Source: Bacteroidota bacterium (GTDB lineage: Bacteria; Bacteroidota; Bacteroidia; Chitinophagales; Saprospiraceae). From it: 47,709 nucleotides of DNA. The DNA is taken from positions 1 to 47,709 of the forward strand of contig JAIUPL010000013.1 in the NCBI GenBank assembly GCA_020160935.1, read 5' to 3'. Numbering within the stretch: the stretch's first letter is position 1; each line of letters opens with the position of its first letter. This document shows positions 17,286-25,643 of the stretch, piece by piece. The position numbers and the translations under genes were made by a program. Below the pieces are notes generated by a model. That model was not told the origin of the DNA. It did not search any database and saw only the letters and a list, made by a program, of their open reading frames with translations.

Positions 17286-18873
17286 ACTTTCCCCGCACCT
17301 GCTCCATCGCCCGCTCCGCAATCGCCGTGATCGACAGTGCAGGGTTCACACCGGGGTTGGCCGAGATCATCGAGCCGTCGCACACCAGCATATTTTCATA
17401 ACCAAAAACGCGGTTATTGGCATCGATGACGCCCGTTTCCGGAGAATCGCCCATGACAGCGCCGCCCAGGATATGCGCCGTGCCGGGAATGCCCATCAGC
17501 GGGGTAAGGCCGAATGCCATGGCTTTTCCATGCATGATTTTTTCAAATTTCCGCGCCAGTTCAATGGCCCGGGGTATGAACGCGGTCGGTTTCTCCGCGC
17601 CTACCACGGTAGTGCGCATACCGCCCGAGCGTTTGCGGGTGAAAGTGACGGTACTGTCGAGCGTTTGCATAAACAGCATGACGGCCGAACTGCGCGCCCA
17701 GTCTTTCACCCACAGGTATTTCCAGTAAGTGCCCGGGTGTATCAGCACATCGGCGATCATTTTTCCAAAACGAACGAGTGCATTTTTGCCTTCTACAAAG
17801 GGTAAAAAACTGAGTTTCCAGGCGCCCGAACCAGCACCGTAGCGGCATATTTCGAGGTGGCTGTGTTCATCAGTATGCAAAATAGCGCCGATGGCAATGC
17901 CTTTCGAGAGGTCGGACGAACCATCGAGTTGGGTGACGCAGATCAGGCTTTCGTTGTTGGTGCGTACGTCGCGGCCCACCATGTCGGACAGGCCAGGCAG
18001 CGACGATTCTTTCAGTTTCAGCAGCAGCGAAACGGTGCCCAGCACGCCGCCGGAAAACACCACGCCGCGGGTGCGCAGCACCTGTTTTTGTTTGAAAAAA
18101 CGCGTCGAGGAGCGAATTTCCACCTCGTAGCCCTCCGAGCCGTCGGGTTTGCCGATGGGGCGCACGTCGGTCACCTCCTGTTCGGCCATGATCTGTGCGC
18201 CATGCTGCTGCGCCAGGTGCAGGTAGTTTTTGTCGAGGGTGTTTTTGGCGCCATGCCGGCAACCAGTCATACAGGCGCCGCAGTAGTTGCAGCCGATGCG
18301 CTCGGGGCCTTGTCCGTCGAAGTACGGGTCAGCCACGGATTTGCCGGCATCGCCGAAATAAACAGCCACATTCGTAGCATTCAGGTGTCCGCCCTGCCCG
18401 ATTTCCTGTGCCAGCGTTTCCAGGTGGCGCTCGCCATCGAAAAATCGCGGATTGGGGGCCGCGCCCAGCATGCGCAGCGCCCGGCGGTAGTACGGTTCCA
18501 GTTCCTGCTGCCAGTCGGCCAGCGCCGCCCAACTGCCCGAGCGGAAAAACGCGGTTTTGGGCACTGGCAAAGTGTTGGCGTACACCAGCGAGCCGCCGCC
18601 TACGCCTGTGCCTGACACAATGCCTACGTCCTTGAAAATGGTGATTTTCATGATGCCAAACCAGCGCAACGCTGGCAACCACAGCCATTTGCCCAACTGC
18701 CAGTTGGTTCGGGCAAAATCTTCGGGCCGGTACCATTTGCCTTTCTCAATCACGAGCACCTTGTAGCCTTTTTCCGATAGCCGCAAGGCACTGACGGAGC
18801 CGCCGAAGCCGCTCCCGATAATGATGTAGTCGAAAGAGCGGTGAGAGGTGGGAGATGAGAGGTGAGATGGCAT
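17281..18873 (-). CDS. ChoD-like GMC family FAD-dependent oxidoreductase (cholesterol-oxidase type)
   Basis: 530 residues. The FAD-binding loop IIGSGFGGSVSALRL is at about 18-32, followed by VLVIEKGKWY. GIVSGTGVGGGSLVYANT is the second GMC signature. The segment GCNYCGACMTGCRHGAKNTL contains a CX2CX2CX3C cluster that is characteristic of the ChoD-like subgroup. The C terminus has GMC-type MGIPGTAHILGGAVMGD and VCDGSMISANPGVNPALSITAIAERAM. Such enzymes oxidise sterol-like or other alcohols; the substrate here is unknown. The first ~12 residues (MPSHLSSPTSHR) are encoded by CACCTCT-like repeat, and the stop codon lies in a GTTGATGAG array, so both ends have been reshaped by repeats. Confidence 0.88.
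   Translation of the reverse strand: MPSHLSSPTSHRSFDYIIIGSGFGGSVSALRLSEKGYKVLVIEKGKWYRPEDFARTNWQLGKWLWLPALRWFGIMKITIFKDVGIVSGTGVGGGSLVYANTLPVPKTAFFRSGSWAALADWQQELEPYYRRALRMLGAAPNPRFFDGERHLETLAQEIGQGGHLNATNVAVYFGDAGKSVADPYFDGQGPERIGCNYCGACMTGCRHGAKNTLDKNYLHLAQQHGAQIMAEQEVTDVRPIGKPDGSEGYEVEIRSSTRFFKQKQVLRTRGVVFSGGVLGTVSLLLKLKESSLPGLSDMVGRDVRTNNESLICVTQLDGSSDLSKGIAIGAILHTDEHSHLEICRYGAGSGAWKLSFLPFVEGKNALVRFGKMIADVLIHPGTYWKYLWVKDWARSSAVMLFMQTLDSTVTFTRKRSGGMRTTVVGAEKPTAFIPRAIELARKFEKIMHGKAMAFGLTPLMGIPGTAHILGGAVMGDSPETGVIDANNRVFGYENMLVCDGSMISANPGVNPALSITAIAERAMEQVRGKC
18838..18871. repeat. Single-arm CACYTCT-type heptamer array
   Basis: GTGAGAGGTGGGAGATGAGA is a short run of the complement of CACCTCT with variants. 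It overlaps the first codons of the GMC oxidoreductase. No matching inverted arm was found nearby, unlike most arrays in the window. The same unit occurs at 21768-21809 and 32413-32463. Confidence 0.6.
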
Positions 18874-18962
18874 GGATGTGGTATGGTTGAAAATTGCTGA
18901 AAGGTATTGAAAATCGGAATCAGGATGGCATACATTCGAAATTCCTGGCCAAAAATCTTAAG

Positions 18963-18981
18963 AACTTGTATAATACAAGTT
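18963..18981. promoter_or_regulatory. Perfect 19-bp palindrome in a divergent promoter region
   Basis: AACTTGTATAATACAAGTT reads the same on both strands (nine bases each side of a central A). It sits between the divergent GMC oxidoreductase (start 18873) and the NTF2-like lipoprotein (start 19090). The size and symmetry fit an operator for a dimeric repressor that could control either or both genes. No regulator gene is adjacent. Confidence 0.5.
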
Positions 18982-19089
18982 GGAAGAGTATTTTGGTGGC
19001 GCTGAATGGCTTGATTATCAAAAATTTAAGAGCCTGACTCCATTCTTTTTTTACATCACATTTCAATTATTCAACAAACACCTACACCA

Positions 19090-19590
19090 ATGAAAACGAT
19101 CATTCCTCTATTAGGCATTTGTTTCTTGCTGGCCCATTGCACCCGGCAACAAACTGTGGTTGATTTCGAAAAAGAAAAATCTGCCATCCAGGCGGTAATT
19201 GCCAAAGAAACCGAATCCTACTACAAACAGGATTATGAAGCATGGAAAAGTACTTACCTGCAATCGCCCGCTTTTCGCAAATTTGGCTACTGGGAAGGAT
19301 ACCCCGAAAAAGTAATATCCAACATCGGTTTCGAATCCCTGGCAGCAGAAAAAAAGAAGCAGTTCGAAGCCAACGAAACGCTTTGGAAAGGATCAACAGA
19401 AGAGCGTCTGAACGAAAATTTTCGCATCTCCTCGGATATGGCCTGGTATACTTTTGAACAAAATTCCTACGAAAAAGACACGCATAAATTTCTCGGCAAG
19501 TCGCTCGAAACCCGCATCCTTGAAAAGGAGGACGGGGCGTGGAAAATTGCCTATTTGAGTTTCCATTATTACCCGGAACAGAAGGAGTGA
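19090..19590 (+). CDS. NTF2/SnoaL-like lipoprotein (DUF4440-type)
   Basis: 166 residues with a lipoprotein signal: hydrophobic helix then LLAHC, Cys17. The mature part, KSAIQAVIAKETESYYKQDYEAWKSTYLQSP, followed by AWYTFEQNS and a C-terminal GAWKIAYLSFHYYPEQ, follows the cone-shaped NTF2/SnoaL fold commonly labelled DUF4440. These domains bind small ligands or catalyse isomerase-type reactions; no catalytic role can be assigned here. It is divergent from the ChoD-like gene and precedes a patatin by 118 bases. Confidence 0.7.
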   Translation: MKTIIPLLGICFLLAHCTRQQTVVDFEKEKSAIQAVIAKETESYYKQDYEAWKSTYLQSPAFRKFGYWEGYPEKVISNIGFESLAAEKKKQFEANETLWKGSTEERLNENFRISSDMAWYTFEQNSYEKDTHKFLGKSLETRILEKEDGAWKIAYLSFHYYPEQKE

Positions 19591-19708
19591 GTCGATTATT
19601 TGTATTTTCCTCCCTTTTGTTGAAAACTCCCCGCACTTCGTTGAAAAACGCTGCTTGCCCTTTCCCGAAGACATATTTTTGAAGCCATCTTCAAAAAAAG
19701 CACTTGCT

Positions 19709-20917
19709 ATGTCTTCCATTTCAGCCACTTACACGAACCACCCGGAAGTTCGGACCATCATTGATACACTCCGCAGCCGGCGCCACCACCTGCAATTGTC
19801 CAACCTGCACGACGACGCTGGCAATCAATATGTCGACCTCGTCATGGAAGGTGGAGGTACACTGGGCGTAGCGCTGCTCGGCTACCTGTATGTGCTGGAA
19901 CAACTCGATATCCGGTTTTTGCGGCTCGCCGGCACCTCGGCAGGTAGCATCGTGGCCATGCTGCTGGCGGCGGGCGGCCCCATCGCACAGGCCAAATCGG
20001 AATGGCTGATAGAAAAAGTGGCTGCCAAGGACTTTTATGATTTTGTAGACGGCGACGAGCACATCCAAAAATTCCTCGATGCAGCGCTCGACCCCGACGC
20101 ACGCAAGGCCAAAAAAGTACGGTTCAGCACCAAAGTGCTCGACGACCTGAAAAACCACTACGGCCTGAATCCGGGTACCCATTTTCTGGAATGGATGCGC
20201 GAACTGCTGGCCGAACGCGGCGTACGCAGCACCGACGATATGTTTGCTGTGCGGGCCATTGCACCGCCACGACTGCACGATGTGCGCACGGGAGCAGTCT
20301 GTACGCCCGAGCGCTGGCGGCAAATTTCGGTGGTGACCGCCGACCTCACCACGGGTACCAAAACGGCCTTGCCCGATATGGCGCACCTGTATTGGAGCGA
20401 CCCGGGGCGTGTGAATCCGGCCGATTTCGTGCGGGCAAGCATGAGTGTGCCGGTATTTTTTTACCCGTTCACAGTAGAAAACCTGCCGGATGGTGATGCT
20501 GCCCGCGCCGCCTGGCAACGCGACGCGAACTATCGCGGTCCGATTCCGCCTAAAGTGCTGTTTGCCGACGGCGGCTCGATGTCCAACTTCCCGCTGTCCA
20601 TGCTGTACCGAAACGATGGCGCCGGAGACGCACCTTTGCTCGGTATCCAGATCGGCATTGGCCGCGATAGTTTTAATGCCTGCGATTCGTTCGGCGCCTA
20701 CGCCGGCGCCATGCTCGGCTCGATGATGGCTTTTTACGACAGCGATTTTTTGGTGCAACACCCTGAACTTCAGCCTTTTGTCGGCGTCATTGACACGGGC
20801 TCGTACAACTGGCTCGATTTTTCGATTTCAGAAGAAGGCAAACTCGATTTGTTTGTGCGGGGCGCCCGTGCGGCGCAGGTTTTTCTGGAAAGGCAATTGG
20901 AAGGAATGGAGGTGTAA
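19709..20917 (+). CDS. Patatin-like phospholipase
   Basis: 402 residues from the ATG at 19709 (a TTG at 19655 is in frame but less likely). It hydrolyses acyl esters of lipids by a Ser-Asp dyad. The oxyanion-hole glycine run is VMEGGGTLGVALLGYL (about 46-60), the nucleophile Ser77 is in GTSAG and the catalytic Asp is in FADGGSMSNFP. No signal peptide is visible, so a cytoplasmic or membrane-associated role is likely. Downstream is a 48-base inverted repeat before the next gene. Confidence 0.92.
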   Translation: MSSISATYTNHPEVRTIIDTLRSRRHHLQLSNLHDDAGNQYVDLVMEGGGTLGVALLGYLYVLEQLDIRFLRLAGTSAGSIVAMLLAAGGPIAQAKSEWLIEKVAAKDFYDFVDGDEHIQKFLDAALDPDARKAKKVRFSTKVLDDLKNHYGLNPGTHFLEWMRELLAERGVRSTDDMFAVRAIAPPRLHDVRTGAVCTPERWRQISVVTADLTTGTKTALPDMAHLYWSDPGRVNPADFVRASMSVPVFFYPFTVENLPDGDAARAAWQRDANYRGPIPPKVLFADGGSMSNFPLSMLYRNDGAGDAPLLGIQIGIGRDSFNACDSFGAYAGAMLGSMMAFYDSDFLVQHPELQPFVGVIDTGSYNWLDFSISEEGKLDLFVRGARAAQVFLERQLEGMEV

Positions 20918-20942
20918 CTTTGAGGGCGAAATGCCACTATTG

Positions 20943-21104
20943 TTTTTTTAATAAACCACAAAGAGCACCAGGGACACAAAGCGTAGAGTACGCTGTTTGG
21001 TGGCGTAACAAGCCTAATCCGTTAGGTGTCAGGCAAAGTTCAAGTGTAAAAAGGCGCACTCTACACTTTGTGTCCCTGGTGCTCTTCGTGGTTTATTAAA
21101 AAAA
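20943..21104. repeat. Long inverted repeat of AACCACAAAG units ending in GCGTAGAGTAC
   Basis: About 48 bases on the left (TTTTTTTAATAAACCACAAA, then GAGCACCAGGGACACAAAG, then GCGTAGAGTAC) pair with 21057-21104 with only a few mismatches. The loop is about 66 bases. It lies between patatin and the zinc-ribbon gene on the same strand. The outer ends carry T-run/A-run, so it can form a bidirectional terminator-like hairpin. Compare 16534-16635, where the same unit points outwards. Confidence 0.85.
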
Positions 21105-21172
21105 TAATGGTGCTTAGCAGAAACTTGACCACCCAGCCGCAGTGTTCTTCTTGGTAAAAAAACGATCAAATC

Positions 21173-21637
21173 ATGGAAACCCGTACCAAACACACCTACC
21201 ATACCAGTATATATCAGTTTGTCCGCGACATCTGGGTGGTCTGCCCGAATTGCAGCGAACAGGCATTTGTCCGCACCGGCAATTTCGAGCAGTTGAAATA
21301 CGATATTGAAGGCGTACGGGTGGTGTGCCCCCAGTGTGGATACAATAAAAACCTTCCAAAAGTATCGCGCCGCAACCCCCATCTGACGTTTGGCGCGCCC
21401 ATTGATCCGTTTTTTAAATTGCCGGTGTGGCTGCAAATCGCGTGTTGCGACAATTTGCTATGGGCCTATAATCCGGAACACCTGGAGTTTTTGCGGCAGC
21501 ACGTAGAAGCAAAACTGCGCGAACGAAACGTACCGGAATACCAGGGACGGAGCATTGGCGCGCGCTTGCCACGCTGGATGACTTCGGCTAAAAACCGGGA
21601 AGAGGTGCTGAAGTGCGTAGAAAAGTTGAAGGGATAA
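21173..21637 (+). CDS. Small zinc-ribbon protein
   Basis: 154 residues. A CxxC...CxxC zinc ribbon is clear: CPNCSEQAFV (about residues 24-33) and VCPQCGYNK (about 52-60). The rest is helical with basic patches (KLRERNVPEYQGRSIGARLPRWM). Similar Bacteroidota proteins are usually labelled TFIIB-type zinc-ribbon protein; the name reflects the ribbon only and does not imply a transcription role. No signal peptide, so probably cytoplasmic. Confidence 0.75.
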   Translation: METRTKHTYHTSIYQFVRDIWVVCPNCSEQAFVRTGNFEQLKYDIEGVRVVCPQCGYNKNLPKVSRRNPHLTFGAPIDPFFKLPVWLQIACCDNLLWAYNPEHLEFLRQHVEAKLRERNVPEYQGRSIGARLPRWMTSAKNREEVLKCVEKLKG

Positions 21638-21698
21638 GATAAGTACTTAAGGGTGGCGAATTGAATGTCTCGTTGAATTTATGGGAATATTTTTTTTC

Positions 21699-21744
21699 AC
21701 AGGGCGTTGCCCTGTGCTATCGAAAACGCCCTTTCAGGGCTTGC
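21699..21744. repeat. REP-like palindromic element (GGGCGTTGCCC / CGCCCTTTCAGGGC)
   Basis: AGGGCGTTGCCCT is followed by TGTGCTATCGAAAA and CGCCCTTTCAGGGCTTG. Two short GC hairpins can form. The arrangement resembles dispersed palindromes known from many Bacteroidota intergenic regions. It lies between the convergent zinc-ribbon and acyl-CoA dehydrogenase genes, next to a single-arm heptamer array. Confidence 0.55.
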
Positions 21745-21767
21745 ACGTTGGGAATGAGTGCTTGTTT

Positions 21768-21809
21768 TCTCACCTCTCACCTCTCACCTCTCACTTCTCA
21801 CCTCTATCA
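21768..21809. repeat. CACYTCT heptamer array abutting the acyl-CoA dehydrogenase stop
   Basis: Five to six copies of CACCTCT/CACTTCT lead directly up to the stop codon of the acyl-CoA dehydrogenase (TGA complement at 21807-21809). No inverted partner arm is visible here. Confidence 0.7.
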
Positions 21810-23612
21810 GTCCAACACCTCATCCCCTTCCACCTGCGTCAGTGCCCCTTCTGCCAGCAGAATATCCGAACACGCGGCGGCATGTGGCAGTTCGTAGCGG
21901 AAAAAAAACTGCATGGTGTGTACTTTGCCTTCGTAAAAAGAGCGGCTTTGCGTGCTGAAATCGGCTGCGTCCAGCGCTTTTTGGGCGACAATAGCCATTT
22001 TCAGCCATTGCCAGGCGATGATAACATAGCCGGCCATTTCCATAAAAATGGTGGCATCGGCGAGGTAGCGTTCGGTATCGCCCTGACGGGCAAACTCGCC
22101 CAACTGCCGCAGCGTTCGGCCCATGCGGTTCATTTCGATTTGCAAGGTATTGGCATAAGGTTGCAGGGCCGGGTGTGCCGCAGCCTGGCTGATGGTACTG
22201 CCGATGTGCTCCGCCAGTTGAAGCAACGCAGCGCCGTTTTCCATGGTCATTTTGCGGCCCAGCAGGTCGAGCGACTGGATGCCCGTGGTGCCTTCATAAA
22301 TCGCCATGATACGCAGGTCGCGGTAGTACTGTTGTTGCGGGAAATCGACCGTGTAGCCATAGCCGCCCAGCACCTGAATAGCCAATGAAGTGGCACGGTT
22401 GCCTTGTTCGGAGGAATAGGTTTTTACCACCGGCGTGAGAATTTCCAGCAATAGCCAGTGCGGTTTTTGCGCTTCGCCTTCGGTCACGTGCACGAGGTCG
22501 GCGAGGCGGTTACACTCCATTGCCAGCGAGAGCGCGCCTTCTACAATGGCTTTTTGGGTGAACAACATCCGCTGCACATCGGCATGGCGGATGATCGGAA
22601 TGGGCGGCTGCAAAGGGTCTTTTTCGCCGGGTTTGCGGCCCTGGCTGCGTTCGCGGGCATATTGCAGAGAAGCGAGGTAGGCGGCCATGGCCACGGAAGA
22701 GGCCGTTTGGCCGACGCCAATACGCGCTTCATTCATCAATTGAAACATGTACGAAAGCCCTTTGTGCGGTTCCCCCACGAGCCAGCCACGACAATTGTCG
22801 TTTTCCCCGAAAACAAGGTGGGTAGTGGCATAGGCACGCTGTCCGAGTTTCTGGTAGTCGCCCGCACAGAACACGTCGTTGTACTCCAGTCCGCCCTCGG
22901 CAGTGGGCCGGTGTTTGGGGATGATAAACAGCGACACGCCGCGCAGTCCCGGAGGCGCCCCGTCGATGCGCGCCAGCGTGAGGTGCACGAAGTTTTCGCA
23001 GGCCATGTGTTCGCCTGCTGAAATAAATATTTTCTGGCCCTTGATCTCGTAATAGCCTGATGCTGTGGGCTTTGCAGTGGTGGTAATATCCGTGAGCGAA
23101 CTACCCGCCTGTGGCTCGGTGAGTGCCATGGTGCCTTGCCAGCGCCCGTCGAACATCGGCGGCAGGTAGGTGGCTGCCTGCTCGGGCGTACCGTAGTTGT
23201 GTATCAGTCGCGCTGCACCGGTGGTCAGGCTGATATAGCCCTGGGTGCCGTTGTTGGCTGCCTGAAAAATGTGGTGTGCGGCATTGTACACCATTTGGGG
23301 CAGTTGGAGGCCGCCGAGGTCGAAAGGAAATTCGCCACTGATCCAACTCTGTTCGGCTGCATTCTGGATAATGGTTTTCAGTTGCGGGTGCGACCATACC
23401 ACGCCATCGCCGGCGTAATGCACGCCTTGCTCGTCCATTTCCCTGAAAAACGGATACATATCGCGATCGGCCAGCGCTTTGGCCGAATCAATCATCAGTG
23501 CCACCTGTTCGCGGTCGAGGTGGGAGAAATAGTCGTAGGAAAACAGATCCTGCACGCCGTGAACGTCGAAAAGAAGGAAGCGCAGGTGCTCGATGCTGGT
23601 GTAACGGGCCAT
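21807..23612 (-). CDS. Acyl-CoA dehydrogenase (long, ~600-residue form)
   Basis: Oxidises acyl-CoA to enoyl-CoA with FAD and passes electrons to ETF, in fatty-acid beta-oxidation. The N-terminal helical domain is followed by MALTEPQAGSSLTDITTTA (about 161-180) and a beta domain with IKGQKIFISAGEH; RSQGRKP and GGYGYTVDFPQQQYYRDLRI precede the catalytic-base segment IYEGTTGIQSLDLLGRK. A C-terminal extension of ~130 residues (YANTLQIEMNRMGRTLRQL ...) is typical of the long subgroup with an extra C-terminal domain. 601 residues. It diverges from GH30 across an array palindrome and converges with the zinc-ribbon gene. Confidence 0.93.
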   Translation of the reverse strand: MARYTSIEHLRFLLFDVHGVQDLFSYDYFSHLDREQVALMIDSAKALADRDMYPFFREMDEQGVHYAGDGVVWSHPQLKTIIQNAAEQSWISGEFPFDLGGLQLPQMVYNAAHHIFQAANNGTQGYISLTTGAARLIHNYGTPEQAATYLPPMFDGRWQGTMALTEPQAGSSLTDITTTAKPTASGYYEIKGQKIFISAGEHMACENFVHLTLARIDGAPPGLRGVSLFIIPKHRPTAEGGLEYNDVFCAGDYQKLGQRAYATTHLVFGENDNCRGWLVGEPHKGLSYMFQLMNEARIGVGQTASSVAMAAYLASLQYARERSQGRKPGEKDPLQPPIPIIRHADVQRMLFTQKAIVEGALSLAMECNRLADLVHVTEGEAQKPHWLLLEILTPVVKTYSSEQGNRATSLAIQVLGGYGYTVDFPQQQYYRDLRIMAIYEGTTGIQSLDLLGRKMTMENGAALLQLAEHIGSTISQAAAHPALQPYANTLQIEMNRMGRTLRQLGEFARQGDTERYLADATIFMEMAGYVIIAWQWLKMAIVAQKALDAADFSTQSRSFYEGKVHTMQFFFRYELPHAAACSDILLAEGALTQVEGDEVLD

Positions 23613-23629
23613 GAGTGGAGGATTTGATG

Positions 23630-23763
23630 GGGGTTGATAAGAGTTGATGAGGGTTGATGAGGTTGATAGGGTTGATATTCAGCCACTCTAAAACCGGAAC
23701 CATTGATCATACCCGAGCCGATGAATATCAACCCTCATCAACCCTCATCAACTCTTATCAACC
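23630..23763. repeat. GTTGATGAGG array palindrome between divergent genes
   Basis: GGTTGATGAGGTTGATAGG-type repeats on the left and ATCAACCCTC repeats on the right flank a core that, in reverse, is bounded by GTTGATATTCATCGGCTC and TTAGAGTGGCTGAATATC. This matches the core at 17145-17285 in inverted orientation, with a different middle. Located between acyl-CoA dehydrogenase (starts 23612) and GH30 (starts 23828), so both genes read away from it. Confidence 0.85.
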
Positions 23764-23827
23764 ACATAAATTTCTGACGTAAACATACGACATTTGGCCT
23801 GTCATGAAATCAACCAACTCATAGTAG

Positions 23828-25285
23828 ATGAAAAAGATACTTACCCTGAGCGCGGCCATGCTGGCGCTCTTCGCCTGTGGCGGCCCACGCAAATCCGCTG
23901 CTACGCTCGATCCGTTCAATGCCGGAAAAAAAGTGATGGTGTACACCACTGCCGAAAAAACCACTGATCGCCTGAGTTTCCGCGATTCGCTGTCGTTCAA
24001 AAAAATGGGGCAGCCGCTGGAAACCCAGATTTGTGTGTTTGTCGATCCTTCCAAAACCTTTCAAACCTATATGGGCATTGGCGCGGCGCTCACCGACGCG
24101 TCTGCCGAAACGTATGCCAAACTGCCGCTCAACAAGCAGCAGGAGTTCATGGAGGCCCATTTCGACAAAAAACGAGGCATCGGCTACACCATAGCACGCA
24201 CCAATATCAACAGTTGCGACTTCAGCAGCGATAATTACACGTACGTCAAGGACGGCGACAAAGACCTGAATTCCTTCAATATCGAGCACGACCGGAAGTA
24301 CAAAATTCCGTTTATCAAACAGGCCATGGCTGCTGCAGGTGGCAAACTGACGCTGTTTGCCAGTCCCTGGAGCCCGCCTGCCTGGATGAAAGACAACAAC
24401 GACATGTTGCATGGCGGCAAATTGAAACCCGCGTACTACAACAGTTGGGCACGCTATTACACCAAATTTATCCGTGCCTACGAGCAGGAAGGTATTCCGA
24501 TCTGGGGCATTTCCGTTCAAAACGAACCCATGGCCACCCAGCGCTGGGAAAGTTGCATCTACACCGCTGAAGAAGAACGCGATTTCCTGAAAAACCACCT
24601 CGGTCCGGTGATGAAAAAGGAAGGCCTGGGCGATAAAAAAATCATCGTGTGGGACCACAACCGCGACCTGATTTACCAGCGCGCACAAACCTACTTCAGC
24701 GACCCGGAAGCCGCTCAGTACATCTGGGGTATCGGTTTTCACTGGTATGAAGACTGGAGCGGGGGCACACCCATGTACGATAACATGCGCCGGGTACACG
24801 AATCCTTCCCGGATAAAAACATCTTCTTCACGGAAGGTTGCGCCGAAAGTTTCGACCCCAAACGCTACAATGCCTGGTCGCTGGGTGAAGAATACGCACG
24901 TTCCATGATCAACGATTTTAACAACGGCATGGTGGGTTTCACAGACTGGAATATCCTGCTGGACGAAAACGGCGGCCCCAACCACGCCAAAAACTTCTGC
25001 TTTGCTCCCGTTCACGGCGACCTGCGCACTGGCCAGTTGATCTACACGAACGCCTACTACTACATCGGTCATTTCTCCAAATTTATCGACCCCGGTGCAC
25101 GCCGCATCAGCGCCGCAGCCAGCCGCAGCCAACTGCTCACCACGGCCTTTCGCAACCCGGATGGCAAAACGGTGGTCGTCGTCATGAATCAGAGTGACGC
25201 CGCTACACCTTTTTATCTTTGGGTAAATGGCGATGCCGCGTCGTGGACGATCGAAGGACATGCGATAGCAACGCTTGTTTTTTAG
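23828..25285 (+). CDS. Glycoside hydrolase family 30 lipoprotein (glucosylceramidase/beta-1,6-glucanase type)
   Basis: 485 residues. Lipoprotein signal with Cys17 (LALFAC). GH30 is a (beta/alpha)8 retaining hydrolase. The acid/base Glu233 is in ISVQNEPM and the nucleophile Glu336 is in IFFTEGC. Other family features are GIGAALTDASAETY (82-95), LFASPWSPPAWMKDN and GIGFHWYEDW. A C-terminal beta side domain (KTVVVVMNQSD) closes the protein. It probably hydrolyses beta-linked glucan or a related polysaccharide at the cell surface; no SusCD pair is adjacent. Its last codons (CTTGTTTTTTAG) are part of the following inverted repeat. Confidence 0.94.
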   Translation: MKKILTLSAAMLALFACGGPRKSAATLDPFNAGKKVMVYTTAEKTTDRLSFRDSLSFKKMGQPLETQICVFVDPSKTFQTYMGIGAALTDASAETYAKLPLNKQQEFMEAHFDKKRGIGYTIARTNINSCDFSSDNYTYVKDGDKDLNSFNIEHDRKYKIPFIKQAMAAAGGKLTLFASPWSPPAWMKDNNDMLHGGKLKPAYYNSWARYYTKFIRAYEQEGIPIWGISVQNEPMATQRWESCIYTAEEERDFLKNHLGPVMKKEGLGDKKIIVWDHNRDLIYQRAQTYFSDPEAAQYIWGIGFHWYEDWSGGTPMYDNMRRVHESFPDKNIFFTEGCAESFDPKRYNAWSLGEEYARSMINDFNNGMVGFTDWNILLDENGGPNHAKNFCFAPVHGDLRTGQLIYTNAYYYIGHFSKFIDPGARRISAAASRSQLLTTAFRNPDGKTVVVVMNQSDAATPFYLWVNGDAASWTIEGHAIATLVF

Positions 25286-25553
25286 AGCGTGAGAGCGTGA
25301 GAGATGTGAGAGCGTGAGAGATGTGAGAGGGTGAGAGCGTGAGAGATGTGAGAGCGTGAGAGATGTGAGAGGGTGAGAGCGTGAGAGTTTTTAGAGTACA
25401 CCGCTCCGTTCTTGGAATTTTTAGTGCGGAGCGGTGTACTCTAAAAACTCTCACCCTCTCACATCTCTCACGCTCTCACTCTCTCACATCTCTCACATCT
25501 CTCACACTCTCACGCTCTCACATCTCTCACTTCTCTCACGCTCTAAAACAAGC
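25273..25553. repeat. GTGAGAG array palindrome incorporating the end of the GH30 gene
   Basis: Left arm: GH30 3' end (GCTTGTTTTTTAGAGCG) then GTGAGAGATGTGAGAGCG-type repeats of 8-9 bases. Core: TTTTTAGAGTACACCGCTCC (25388-25407) pairs with 25428-25447. Right arm: complement of the array ending CTCTAAAACAAGC. So GCTTGTTTT(TT)AGAGCG is present in both arms, although only the left copy is coding. The rest of the 25286-25643 gap holds a promoter-like sequence. Confidence 0.88.
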
Positions 25554-25580
25554 ATCAGCCTCCACACTATCAAATATCAT

Positions 25581-25610
25581 TTTTGTAAATACCGCAGGGG
25601 CGGACCTTTG
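25581..25610 (+). promoter_or_regulatory. Candidate Bacteroidota-type promoter
   Basis: TTTTG (25581-25585) and GACCTTTG (25603-25610) are 17 bases apart, close to the -33 TTTG / -7 TAnnTTTG consensus with one mismatch at the -7 box. It would start transcription about 25-30 bases before the ATG at 25644. Confidence 0.4.
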
Positions 25611-25643
25611 TAGCATGTGCTGGAATATTAAAAAACCAATACC

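Noticed and set aside
17281-18873. Ferredoxin-like CX2CX2CX3C motif as a novelty in the GMC enzyme
   Set aside because: The cluster is a normal feature of ChoD-like GMC oxidoreductases.
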